Origin: Butyrivibrio sp. MC2021
GTDB lineage: Bacteria; Bacillota; Clostridia; Lachnospirales; Lachnospiraceae
Assembly: GCF_000621605.1 (NCBI RefSeq)
Contig: NZ_KK211315.1
Location: forward strand, 18,062-82,061
Length of the DNA stretch: 64,000 nt
Direction of reading: 5' to 3'
The first letter of the stretch is position 1, and each line of letters begins with the position of its first letter. Shown piece by piece: positions 23,875 through 32,044 of the stretch. Below the pieces are notes generated by a model. That model was not told where the DNA came from and made no database searches. It was given only the letters and a program-made list of their open reading frames with translations. Made by a program: the position numbers and the translations under genes.

Positions 23875-25731
23875 CTAAATAGTCCAATCTTTTCCGGCGT
23901 TTAACTGGTTTAGCTTTGAATTATATACCATATTCATAGTATTATCTCTGCAAAAATCACTTATAGTAATGCTCTGTTTCAGTATATCTGCATATACGTT
24001 ATTGGAAGGATCTTTATTAAGCTTAGCCTTATTCCACGCAATATTACTGATATTTACATGAACCGAATGGAGCCTGTAACTTTTAAGATCCTCTATGATA
24101 ATCTTCTGGGAGATAGCATTTGACTCGTCATATTTTCCAAGGTTTCCCAATTCATTTGCAGCATTTCCCATAATTGAATTGTAGATTGATTTATAGTTTC
24201 TTACTCCATTCTCTTCATAGAAGTCGCACTTTTTTATTAGCACATCTTTATACTTTTCTTTGTGTCCTTTGCCGGCCAGGTTCATAAAAATGACCATTTC
24301 CGATTTTGTAAAATATGAATCTGGACTACATTCAAAATTTCGTGGCAATGTGAGATCTAGTGCCCTCTCTAGATTATCAGCAAATCTTTCGACAGATATT
24401 TCTTTTCTGTTTATCTTCTGAAGATTAATTAGCCTGATTAAAAGCTGCTGGTTCCATTTGCTTGCAGGTAATTCCTTTTTTAGCTGCAACAGCAACTGAT
24501 TTTTTTGCCTGGCATCAGAATCATTGCTTGCAGCAAGATACCTTGCATATGTGTTCAATACATGAATGTCATCGGTCATTATTTCACTGCGCCTGTAATC
24601 GCTGCTAAGTCCAAGTTTTAACAATAGTCTTGAAACTGTTTCAGTTTGTGCTTTTACCTTTTTGTTCTCTATTCTCATTATGGTTCTTTCTGAGCAAATC
24701 ATTTCTGATAGTTCTCCCCGGCTCATCCCATACATAAGTCTGCGAGTTCTTATTATGTCATTGAGGCAGCAAACTATAGCATCATCATAAATAAAACCGC
24801 TGTTTTCAACATCTATGGAAACATTGTATTCATCCCGTAAAGAGTTTAAGGCTATATTCATTGCTGATTCACTATTGATTGTTTCTTCGGTAATGCTGTT
24901 ATCACAAGCAACAGACGTATACATATCATAAATAGCTTCTCTGGCGCCAATGAGCTCCGATAAGTAATAAGATCTTTTGGCTTCCCTCAATAGTTCTATA
25001 GCGTCATTACTATATCGGCAGAGTTCATCCCAGTCCTTGACAATTGTATTAGCGCTCTTTTTTAACAGATAATAATAACCAACTACAGCCATAGGATATA
25101 CTTTTGCCTTAGCTTCGAATCTTAATTGAGAACTCCTGATATATTCCAGAACGCTGATATACCGTGATTTTTGGCTACGATAATCATCTGGTTTATTAAC
25201 ATACCGGTTCTGTAAAGACAAGTACTTCAGAATCAGATATATTTCATCGGGTGCAAGCAAATATTCTTTCAAGTTCTCAATTGGTAGCTGAGGCATAGTC
25301 AGCTCTATTGCCTCCCGATATAGTAATATAGCCTTTCCGCAGTCTTCTCCGGACATCAGACTCAGTCTGGCTTTCATATCCAGGATAAACTGCTTTTCAA
25401 TCTTGTCCTTCCCATCGGTCTCCAGATCATCTATGATGCTTTTGGCTGTAATCATATCTTCTTGCTCAATAGCAAATATAAGATCCTGACATTTTTTCCA
25501 CCTGTCATATTCGTCAAATTGGACAAAATCCTCATACCTCTCAGAAGATATTCCAAGCCTTGCCAAAAGTCTATTTCTGAATCTATAATCAGGCGTTTTT
25601 TCTCCTTTTTCAATATAGTGCATCATGGCTGGGGAATATAGACCATATCCCAGCTTTTCATATGATGCATTTTTCTCTTTGCGTATAATACGTAAAAAGT
25701 CATTGTATCTAATCTCTTCGCACTGATTCAT
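23875..25731 (-). CDS. HTH regulator with two helix-turn-helix blocks and TPR-like helices
   Basis: 618 residues from ATG 25731 (GAGGGAT upstream). An N-terminal XRE-like HTH (about 9-60: NDFLRIIRKEKNASYEKLGY, then YSPAMMHYIEKGEKTPD) is followed by about 250 residues of helical repeats. A second HTH appears near 325-385 (CLNDIIRTRRLMYGMSRGEL, then ICSERTIMRIENKKVKAQT), followed by another helical-repeat block to the end. The two halves look like a tandem duplication. HTH plus TPR is the layout of Rgg/PlcR/PrgX-type peptide receptors, which are normally about 300 residues with one HTH. It converges on the 53-residue peptide gene. A TATAAT box lies at 25784-25789. Likely targets are the peptide gene and perhaps the neighbouring Rhs operon. 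Confidence 0.75.
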   Translation of the reverse strand: MNQCEEIRYNDFLRIIRKEKNASYEKLGYGLYSPAMMHYIEKGEKTPDYRFRNRLLARLGISSERYEDFVQFDEYDRWKKCQDLIFAIEQEDMITAKSIIDDLETDGKDKIEKQFILDMKARLSLMSGEDCGKAILLYREAIELTMPQLPIENLKEYLLAPDEIYLILKYLSLQNRYVNKPDDYRSQKSRYISVLEYIRSSQLRFEAKAKVYPMAVVGYYYLLKKSANTIVKDWDELCRYSNDAIELLREAKRSYYLSELIGAREAIYDMYTSVACDNSITEETINSESAMNIALNSLRDEYNVSIDVENSGFIYDDAIVCCLNDIIRTRRLMYGMSRGELSEMICSERTIMRIENKKVKAQTETVSRLLLKLGLSSDYRRSEIMTDDIHVLNTYARYLAASNDSDARQKNQLLLQLKKELPASKWNQQLLIRLINLQKINRKEISVERFADNLERALDLTLPRNFECSPDSYFTKSEMVIFMNLAGKGHKEKYKDVLIKKCDFYEENGVRNYKSIYNSIMGNAANELGNLGKYDESNAISQKIIIEDLKSYRLHSVHVNISNIAWNKAKLNKDPSNNVYADILKQSITISDFCRDNTMNMVYNSKLNQLNAGKDWTI

Positions 25732-26252
25732 ATATCCCTCATTTGCAATTGCTTACTGGATAGTCAAAAACACTCTTGTTATCATTATATCACACGTATA
25801 TGAGCGTTATTATATTCACCTTTGCACTCAAAAGCTCATGTTGAGGTCAAAATTGTATCACTGCTATCATTCAGAGCAGACCCTCATTGACTTTGGGAAG
25901 CTGAATTGAACCCTTTCTTGAACTCCTACATGATTGAATTCTTAGATTCCCAATCGATTTCATTGCGAAAGACCTTCGTAAAGAATTGATGGCCGGAGTG
26001 AAGAAATTCATGCTTGAAATAAAAGCTTGTCCAGATTGAAATGATCGTTCTAACAATTATAATTGTATATAGGTAAAAATCCTAATGGTACAAAATAGTA
26101 AATTCGTGATAACGCACAGTTTTATCTGTGCTAACGCACATCTTATAGAGGTAAATGTGATGAATATACCCCTTACACTCTTTAATCTACAGGAGACCAG
26201 AGAGGCCAGTTTTTTGTACCTGGTACAACTTGCGATAGTTGTACCACTATCA
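25732..26252. other. Non-coding stretch with promoter and repeat remnants
   Basis: It holds the leftward TATAAT (25784-25789) for the regulator. A short rightward open piece near 25960-26040 encodes PIDFIAKDLRKELMAGVKKF and stops, with no start; its source is unknown. Between 26110 and 26250 are several small palindromes (TTGTACC-T-GGTACAA; GATAGT/ACTATC; GCACAG/CTGTGC). I see no intact gene. Confidence 0.5.
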
Positions 26253-26759
26253 TTACTTTTGATCCTGCATATATTGCAAATAAGTATCGAAATACTTTTT
26301 ATACTCTCTGGATATGAAATTTCTTCTTTTATTTCCCTGCATCGTACACAGATCTCTAAAATGTCCCAGCCCAGCCAAATTCATCAATCCGCATTTTAAC
26401 CCCAATTCATATTTTCCATTAACGAAAGGATATGCCATAACCTCCCATTGAGCTTCATCAATGTTTCTAACAGCTACTTCATCAAAATACACTGTAAGCA
26501 TCTCTTCAAACTCTGCTCTAGAAACTGCAAATGAAGCAAAATCATCCTTTTCCCATAATTCAAAGTACCATTTTTCCAATGTTTTCAGGCTGTCTACTGA
26601 ATAATCAGCATTAAACTTGCTGTCCGTGCAGATATTCTCAAACCTGCTTAATAAACTATCCTTGTATTCAAAAAAATAGCTTTCTGCATCAGCCATGCTA
26701 TTAAACTCATTTAGTTTTTCTCCATACTTCACTGCAACTTCTAATCCTGCTTTAGACAT
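26253..26759 (-). CDS. Hypothetical acidic protein, second of a gene pair
   Basis: 168 residues from ATG 26759 (MSKAGLEVAVKYGEKLNEF). GAGG lies five bases upstream, favouring it over the GTG at 26765. Helical and acidic, with KTLEKWYFELWEKDDFASF and NIDEAQWEVMAYPFVNGKYE; no membrane segment. It starts two bases after the stop of the preceding gene, so the two are coupled. The area is full of toxin-immunity debris, which suggests an immunity role, but no family is recognised. Confidence 0.6.
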   Translation of the reverse strand: MSKAGLEVAVKYGEKLNEFNSMADAESYFFEYKDSLLSRFENICTDSKFNADYSVDSLKTLEKWYFELWEKDDFASFAVSRAEFEEMLTVYFDEVAVRNIDEAQWEVMAYPFVNGKYELGLKCGLMNLAGLGHFRDLCTMQGNKRRNFISREYKKYFDTYLQYMQDQK

Positions 26760-26761
26760 AT

Positions 26762-27280
26762 TCACCTCATGGTAATACTATTAATCAAATTCTTTTCATC
26801 TATTGATAAATCACATATTGAAAAACCTATAATTTGATCGTTACTATCTACAAATATTTCTACTCTATCATTTCTAAAAGAATTCACAATTTCCTTTGTT
26901 TCATCAAAAGAACAAATCAATTTGTTTTCACAATAGTAAATATCATATGATTGATTAACATCAATATAATCATTAACTTTGGTAAAAATACTAGTATCAA
27001 CTATGATATTTCCGTCTAATGAGGGTATGCTAATATCTTCCCCCTTTTTTATAGTTAATCCATCAACGAAAAATGTTGCATCGGAAATGAATCCATCTTG
27101 ACAATCAATCCCTAGCTCCAACGGTGGTATTCCAACAACATTTGTTAATCTCCAATGGCTTGGAATCCCTTTAAATTCAGGATTTACTAATGATATCATT
27201 AGTAAATCCTCTGCTACTTTTTCAAATACAATATTGAACTTTATTTTGGAAGTAACTAAATCTTTTTTTATTAGTAACAC
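26762..27280 (-). CDS. Hypothetical protein, first of a gene pair
   Basis: 172 residues. The predicted fold is beta-rich with alternating hydrophobic strands (IKFNIVFEKVAEDLLMISLV, GIPSHWRLTNVVGIPPLELG, RVEIFVDSNDQIIGFSICDL). It has no signal peptide or membrane helix. It shares a probable transcript with 26253-26759. Immunity proteins of similar size and composition occur near orphan Rhs tips, but no toxin remains beside this pair. The function is unknown. Confidence 0.6.
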   Translation of the reverse strand: MLLIKKDLVTSKIKFNIVFEKVAEDLLMISLVNPEFKGIPSHWRLTNVVGIPPLELGIDCQDGFISDATFFVDGLTIKKGEDISIPSLDGNIIVDTSIFTKVNDYIDVNQSYDIYYCENKLICSFDETKEIVNSFRNDRVEIFVDSNDQIIGFSICDLSIDEKNLINSITMR

Positions 27281-27345
27281 TTTTCTGCTCCTTTTTCATA
27301 CTACCTTTTACTCCATTATTGCTGTTTCATCTTTTGTAATAATAC

Positions 27346-27408
27346 ATGAGCAACCTTGAATTGTTCTGTGACTTTTGGTTCTGTGCGTTATATACCAGTA
27401 TTTTTTAT
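27346..27408 (+). pseudogene. 5' fragment of a second BlaR1-like gene
   Basis: The 63 bases match 1260-1322, the start of the intact M56 gene, at roughly nine of ten positions and in the same frame (MSNLELFCDFWFCALYTSIF). The match ends abruptly after TSIF. The frame stays open for a further 31 codons of unrelated sequence. It lies between two leftward genes and has no binding site. A duplicated or recombined fragment is the simplest reading. Confidence 0.7.
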
Positions 27409-27420
27409 ACAATTTCATAT

Positions 27421-27480
27421 ATTGTTGATTTTCAGCCCGTAACCACATCTATGTCATGTTATAGGCTGGAAATCAACAAT
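27421..27480. repeat. 17-bp inverted repeat at the 3' end of the ATPase gene
   Basis: ATTGTTGATTTTCAGCC (27421-27437) and GGCTGGAAATCAACAAT (27464-27480) pair with one G-T, around a 26-base loop. The right arm overlaps the last codons and stop of the ATPase gene. There is no T tract; it may be an element end rather than a terminator. Confidence 0.5.
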
Positions 27481-28909
27481 CAAATAACGCTTCCATGGTT
27501 ATCACATTAGTAAATATCCCACTGTAAGCATTTTTCTTTAATCCATACGTCGTTACAAGTGTGTTCCTGACAACTTTTTTTCTGGATATCTTTTCCATTA
27601 TAAGCCTGTCCCTAGTACGCATCTTCTCTTCATAGCTGCTATCAACAGAAAACTCACCACTATAAAACTTCAGCTCACAAAGATTTACTACATTATCTGC
27701 ACGATCTATCAGTAAATCGATCTGAGTTCCTTCTGAATCGTCGTTTTTCTCTTTTATCCACATGGACATGTTTGCCTCAACTCCATTAATTTCCAGAGCT
27801 TTCTTGATTTGTGGATAATGTCGATAGCATACATTTTCAAAAGCCAGGCCTCTCCAAGTATTTAAAGTGCTTGAATTTACATTGTATTGCCAAAAACTTT
27901 CTTTTTTCTTTTGACCTTTAATAAAATATAAATATGTCAGGCAATATGGATCAGACAATCTGTATTTTTCTTCCCGTTTACCATCTGAAAACGGAATATA
28001 TTTAATTAAAAAGTCACTTTCTTCAAGTGCTGAAAGAATCTTGTTTAGTTCGCTACCTGAAATATCACTGAATTTTTCGGATATTTCACTTCTTGTATAC
28101 CCAAGATTCCTTCCAAACAAAAACTCAACAATCTCTTTTGTCTTTGTAGGCTTATCAAATGCTGATGTGAAAAGATTTTCATATTCCCCTTTAAGCATGG
28201 GATTCTCATCAAACAGTATCCTATCGATATTCTGAGCCAGGCTCAATCTTCCATCCATATAGCCCAGATAATAAGGAACACCACCAAATACCATATAGCT
28301 CTGTGTAATATCGTATCTGGAAAATTGGATATTCTGACTTAAGAAGTATTCTTCACACTCTTTCAGGGTAAATGGCAACAGTTTTATCTTATGGGTAATC
28401 CTGTTATAAAGACCACCTTTATTATTTATCAGCTTATTCTGAATCCATGAGTTAGCACTTCCACACACTATCAGCATGACATTTCCACGTTCATTACACC
28501 AACCATTGTAGAATTCTTCAAACGCTGTAATAAACCTGGATTTTTTGGTATCCATCCAGGGGAGTTCGTCAATAAAAACTACCTGCTTTGAACCATCATC
28601 TTTTTCTGTAAGCAGCTTCTTAAGCATAAAGAATGCCTCAAGCCAGCTGGTTGGTCTTGCACCTTTTTTCATCCCATACATCTGCAGGGACAGATAAAAG
28701 CTTTCAAGCTGGTCCTTTAAGGTTACTGCTTTTCCGCTTTCATTTACTGGTGATAGTCCTGTATGATGAAATGCATATCTTCCCTTAAAAGTATTATTTA
28801 CAAGATATGTTTTTCCAACACGTCTTCTGCCGTAAATCACCACTAAATCAGTCTGTTTTCTTTCATATATCCTATTCAGTTCTTCCTGCTCTTTTGTTCT
28901 TCCTATCAT
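27473..28909 (-). CDS. AAA+ ATPase of the archaeal-type/DUF234 family
   Basis: 478 residues from ATG 28909 (MIGRTKEQEELNRIYERKQT). The longer ORF to 29014 runs through an operator region and is unlikely. Motifs: Walker A YGRRRVGKTYL, Walker B VVFIDELPWMD, sensor-like VMLIVCGSANSW, and a C-terminal restriction-like module with DLLIDRADNVVNLCELKFY, matching the nuclease-like DUF234 end of these ATPases. Such STAND-like proteins are common single-gene accessory elements, often considered toxin or mobile-element linked; the role is unproven. Its promoter region carries three full copies of a repeated operator-like word. Confidence 0.85.
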   Translation of the reverse strand: MIGRTKEQEELNRIYERKQTDLVVIYGRRRVGKTYLVNNTFKGRYAFHHTGLSPVNESGKAVTLKDQLESFYLSLQMYGMKKGARPTSWLEAFFMLKKLLTEKDDGSKQVVFIDELPWMDTKKSRFITAFEEFYNGWCNERGNVMLIVCGSANSWIQNKLINNKGGLYNRITHKIKLLPFTLKECEEYFLSQNIQFSRYDITQSYMVFGGVPYYLGYMDGRLSLAQNIDRILFDENPMLKGEYENLFTSAFDKPTKTKEIVEFLFGRNLGYTRSEISEKFSDISGSELNKILSALEESDFLIKYIPFSDGKREEKYRLSDPYCLTYLYFIKGQKKKESFWQYNVNSSTLNTWRGLAFENVCYRHYPQIKKALEINGVEANMSMWIKEKNDDSEGTQIDLLIDRADNVVNLCELKFYSGEFSVDSSYEEKMRTRDRLIMEKISRKKVVRNTLVTTYGLKKNAYSGIFTNVITMEALFDC

Positions 28910-28912
28910 GCT

Positions 28913-29021
28913 AATTGTCCTATTTTTGATTAATTTTATTATTACAGGACAATTATAACACATTTTTTGCGTTATAATTGTCCTGTAAGCATATTTTTTA
29001 TAATTAGAGGACAATTATAAC
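28913..29021. promoter_or_regulatory. Repeated operator words upstream of the ATPase gene
   Basis: ACAGGACAATTATAAC (28944-28959) and its exact inverse GTTATAATTGTCCTGT (28971-28986) are 11 bases apart. A third copy, AGGACAATTATAAC, lies at 29008-29021, and a half copy near 28913 is adjacent to the start codon. The words contain TATAAT, so binding would cover the -10 box. Autoregulation is likely, but the binder is unknown. Confidence 0.6.
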
Positions 29022-29230
29022 AAGTATACTGCAACATATCATCTCTAATGTCATCTCTAATTCACTATTTTTATCAGCATGAAATGTTATTTGTTCACTA
29101 TTTTAAAATCGAGTAGCCTGACTCCTACTCGATTTCGCACACGAGCATTCCGCACTTAGTGCTCCATGTTCTTACGACCGGCAAATGAATTTGTATGCAA
29201 GCATCCATTCGCTTGCCGGTCTTGTGCAAC
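29022..29230. other. Hairpin-rich intergenic sequence
   Basis: ATCGAGTAG/CTACTCGAT (29108-29133) and GACCGGCAA/TTGCCGGTC with further GAAT/ATTC pairing (29176-29221) form strong stems. The region holds no gene. It could be a REP-like repeat cluster left by a mobile element. Confidence 0.45.
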
Positions 29231-29263
29231 AAAAAAGATTCCCTCGACAAAATGTCAAGGGAA
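29231..29263 (-). terminator. Terminator of the NifX-FKBP gene
   Basis: Read leftward, TTCCCTTGACA and TGTCGAGGGAA form an 11-bp stem (one G-T pair) with a three-base loop, followed by T-C-TTTTTT. It starts 20 bases after the stop codon. Confidence 0.8.
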
Positions 29264-29282
29264 CCGCTCTTTTTCACGTTTT

Positions 29283-30185
29283 TTACTCAGCTATTTCAAC
29301 CAGCTCAATCTTGAAGTTAAGCTCTTTGCCTGCCATCTCATGGTTAGCATCGAAAGTGATCTCTGTCTCAGTCTTATCTGTAACCTTAACAGGAATAGGT
29401 CTTCCGTACATATCCTGAAGGTATACTCTCTGACCTACCTCTACAGACTCAGCGCCGGGAAGCTCAGCGATCTGAATTGTTATAACCTGCTTGGGATCGT
29501 GCTCGCCGTAAGCCTGATCTGCTGTGAGATGAACATCAACAATCTGTCCTACTTCCATCTCAGCTACTGCTCTGTCGAAGCCTTCGATCATAAATCCATA
29601 GCCACAGATAAACTCAAGGGGCTCTCCTCTGTCATAGGAAGAATCGAACTGCTCACCGTCGTTGAAGGTTCCCTTGTAATGTACTCTGCAGGTCTTGCCT
29701 ACGTTCTTACCCTCGAATAAAGGCTCTGAATGGCATCCGCCGCAGCTGCCACAACCGCCTGAAGAACAACCGCCGCAGCCTTCCTCAGCTTCCTCTTCCT
29801 CATGATGTCCGCAGGAATGACCATCCTCATGATCTCCGCAAGAATGTCCTTCGCCGTGGTGATCACAGTTAACGCCTGTGCTCTCAAGCTCGCCCTTAAG
29901 GTAAGCCTCTACAGCCTCATCAGCGCTTCCCTCTGCTCCGGCAAACATTTCAATGCCATACTCCTTAAGAGCGTCATAGGCACCGCCGCCGATACCGCCG
30001 CAGATAAGAACCTTGATATCATTATTAGCAAGAAGTCCGGCCAGTGCACCGTGGCCGCTTCCGTTAGAATCAACGATCTCAGAGGATACTACTTTGCCAT
30101 CCTCAACCTCATACACTTTAAACTGTTCTGTATGTCCAAAATGCTGGAAAATCTGACCATTATCATAAGTTACTGCAATTTTCAT
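29283..30185 (-). CDS. NifX/NifB-like domain fused to a SlyD-type FKBP isomerase
   Basis: 300 residues. Residues 1-105 form a dinitrogenase-iron-molybdenum-cofactor (NifX/NifB C-terminal) domain: MKIAVTYDNGQIFQHFGHTE and VLICGGIGGGAYDALKEYGI. Residues 106-155 are a His/Cys-rich linker with repeated HSCGDHEDGHSCGHHEEE and GCGGCSSGGCGSCGGC, a likely metal-binding tract. Residues 156-300 are a SlyD-like peptidyl-prolyl isomerase with the inserted flap (GKTCRVHYKGTFNDGEQFDS, then ADQAYGEHDPKQVITI). Each part is complete. SlyD proteins carry such metal-binding tails at the C-terminus, in nickel delivery; here the tract links two domains. It is cytoplasmic. It has its own promoter and terminator. 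Role by inference: metal or Fe-S-linked chaperone. Confidence 0.9.
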   Translation of the reverse strand: MKIAVTYDNGQIFQHFGHTEQFKVYEVEDGKVVSSEIVDSNGSGHGALAGLLANNDIKVLICGGIGGGAYDALKEYGIEMFAGAEGSADEAVEAYLKGELESTGVNCDHHGEGHSCGDHEDGHSCGHHEEEEAEEGCGGCSSGGCGSCGGCHSEPLFEGKNVGKTCRVHYKGTFNDGEQFDSSYDRGEPLEFICGYGFMIEGFDRAVAEMEVGQIVDVHLTADQAYGEHDPKQVITIQIAELPGAESVEVGQRVYLQDMYGRPIPVKVTDKTETEITFDANHEMAGKELNFKIELVEIAE

Positions 30186-30208
30186 CTTTATATATCCTCC
30201 AATCCAAA

Positions 30209-30237
30209 TATTCTCCCATTATATATAAAGATGTCAA
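30209..30237 (-). promoter_or_regulatory. Promoter of the NifX-FKBP gene
   Basis: TTGACA (30237-30232) and AGAATA (30214-30209) are 17 bases apart on the minus strand, with the ribosome binding site TTGGAGG just downstream. The -35 is perfect, the -10 weak. Confidence 0.5.
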
Positions 30238-30252
30238 CAAAAACAACTGCTA

Positions 30253-32043
30253 TTATTTCTTTCCGAAAAATTTGAAACAAAGCATGGTGATATCGTCGAA
30301 CTGGGGCGCCTCTCCCACGAACTCATCGATATCTTTTCTAAGTGTCTCAATGAGCTGCTCAGGCTCCTGATTAGGATCTTTGTTAAGGGCTGTCAAAAGT
30401 CTCTCATTGCCAAAGAGCTCATTATGTATATCCGTTGCCTCTGAAACACCGTCAGTGTATTGAATAAGTGTATCCCCGGGATGAAGCTCAAATTCATGCT
30501 CTTTGAATCGTATTCCTTCCACTGTCGCAACAGCAGGTGAATGTCTGTATTCCACAAGCTCAAATTTACCGTCGGCTCTCTTAAGAACAGGATGTTCATG
30601 TCCTGCGTTGGCAGCAAGGCCTTTTCCTGTATTGATATCCAGTATTGCCAGCCAGACTGTAACAAAGAGGCCTTCGTCATTGCCCTCACAGAGCTGGTTG
30701 TTGACGTCGGTAAGGACCTCCGAGGGGCTTCCTCCCATGATGGCTCTGTTCTTGATAAGAGTCTTGGCTATTACCATGAACAGGGAAGCCGGAACGCCTT
30801 TTCCGGAAACATCCGCAACCACAAGTGCCAGATGGTCTTCATCAATAAAGAAGAAATCGTAGAAGTCTCCACCCACCTCTTTTGCCGGATCCATGGAAGC
30901 CGCCAGAACGAACTCCTCGCGCTCTGCATAGGGCGGGAATATCTTCGGAAGCATATCCGCCTGGATCTTGGTAGCTACGTTAAGCTCCGCGCCAATCCTC
31001 TCTTTTTCCGCAGTTACATGCTGAAGATTGAGCATGTAGTCCTTAAGCTCGATTATCATGTTGGCGAACTGATCGGAAAGGCTTCTGATCTCATCATCGC
31101 CCTTGTTATTATTCCTGATCTCCTCAGCAATATTCTCATCCTTTTCACGGGAATACTTCTCAACGCTTCCATCCAGACTGATGATTCGATTAAGGAAATT
31201 CTTACGAATCAGCATGATCATGATGCCGGTACCCAAAAGAAGTACCGCCAACAAGCCGATAAACTGACTGAACACCGCCTGAATTATGGCCTGATTCACA
31301 CTGAGAACGCTGACCTCGGAGCAGATAAGTCCCACTTTTTCACCATCTATTACAAGAGGTGTATAAAAAGCATAGTTGTGTCCGTATTCATTATCAAAAA
31401 TATCGAATTCTGTGGGCTCAACACCTGTGTTCCAGGCCTCCCAGAAGGTCTTATGTTTATCAATATCAGTCTCAACAGTATCTCCCAGGTAGAGATAATC
31501 CTTGCCGTCAACCGACTTGACTCCTCGAACAGCATCAATCATATAGCATACATGAAGGTCGTCCACAGGATATACAAAATACGCATAGGCAAGGCCAAAA
31601 GCATCTCTTGTCTCCTCAAATATGGTAAGCCAGTAGGCCTGGGTGTACTCGGCATATTTAAGCTTCAGGTCCTCATCCAGTTCCTCAAAGGGCATATCCG
31701 CAAGAAAGGCTTTACCGGGGTATCTCTTGGCAAACATGGTCTCAAATTCTTTTTCCAGAGCTACGTAATCGCCGGAATAGTCAGCAGGGATCATCATTTC
31801 CTCGTAGTGATCCTTAAAATATTCCTTGAATTCTACGAAGTTGGCACCATCCTTCCGAAGCTGCATGCCCACGTAGGCGTTAAGCTCCTTCAGGTTGTTC
31901 TCACATTCTGTGTGGTATGCCTTAGTCTGATTCAGATAGGTGTATATCGCACTTATAGTGATGATGATCAGCGCATAGATTGTGAACATTACAGCAAATT
32001 TGGTTAAAACGCTTCCTTTTTTCGGCTCAGATCTATTTGCCAT
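30253..32043 (-). CDS. Membrane PP2C/SpoIIE-type serine phosphatase with extracytoplasmic sensor
   Basis: 596 residues. Membrane helix 1 is at about 13-36, an extracytoplasmic sensor at about 37-252, helix 2 at about 255-280, then a HAMP-like linker and coiled coil (280-365). A SpoIIE/RsbU phosphatase follows: EVGGDFYDFF, LVVADVSGKGVPASLFM, YTDGVSEATD and DDITMLCF, with all metal-binding aspartates present. Family members dephosphorylate anti-anti-sigma proteins, setting sigma-factor activity. The ATG comes one base after the NRPS stop, and its binding site GGAGGG lies within the last NRPS codons, so it is translationally coupled to peptide synthesis. No anti-sigma or STAS gene is visible in the window. 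Confidence 0.9.
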   Translation of the reverse strand: MANRSEPKKGSVLTKFAVMFTIYALIIITISAIYTYLNQTKAYHTECENNLKELNAYVGMQLRKDGANFVEFKEYFKDHYEEMMIPADYSGDYVALEKEFETMFAKRYPGKAFLADMPFEELDEDLKLKYAEYTQAYWLTIFEETRDAFGLAYAYFVYPVDDLHVCYMIDAVRGVKSVDGKDYLYLGDTVETDIDKHKTFWEAWNTGVEPTEFDIFDNEYGHNYAFYTPLVIDGEKVGLICSEVSVLSVNQAIIQAVFSQFIGLLAVLLLGTGIMIMLIRKNFLNRIISLDGSVEKYSREKDENIAEEIRNNNKGDDEIRSLSDQFANMIIELKDYMLNLQHVTAEKERIGAELNVATKIQADMLPKIFPPYAEREEFVLAASMDPAKEVGGDFYDFFFIDEDHLALVVADVSGKGVPASLFMVIAKTLIKNRAIMGGSPSEVLTDVNNQLCEGNDEGLFVTVWLAILDINTGKGLAANAGHEHPVLKRADGKFELVEYRHSPAVATVEGIRFKEHEFELHPGDTLIQYTDGVSEATDIHNELFGNERLLTALNKDPNQEPEQLIETLRKDIDEFVGEAPQFDDITMLCFKFFGKK

Positions 32044-32044
32044 G

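Noticed and set aside
23693-23887. A 64-codon leftward ORF opposite the small-peptide gene
   Set aside because: No binding site and a composition unlike a protein; the rightward frame has a binding site, a signal-like N-terminus and a promoter.
26085-26399. A rightward hydrophobic 104-codon ORF
   Set aside because: Mostly antisense to the 26253-26759 gene, no binding site; the hydrophobicity comes from the complementary strand.
30541-32007. A 488-codon rightward ORF opposite the phosphatase gene
   Set aside because: It is an antisense shadow of a clear SpoIIE-type gene, has no binding site, and its product matches nothing recognisable.
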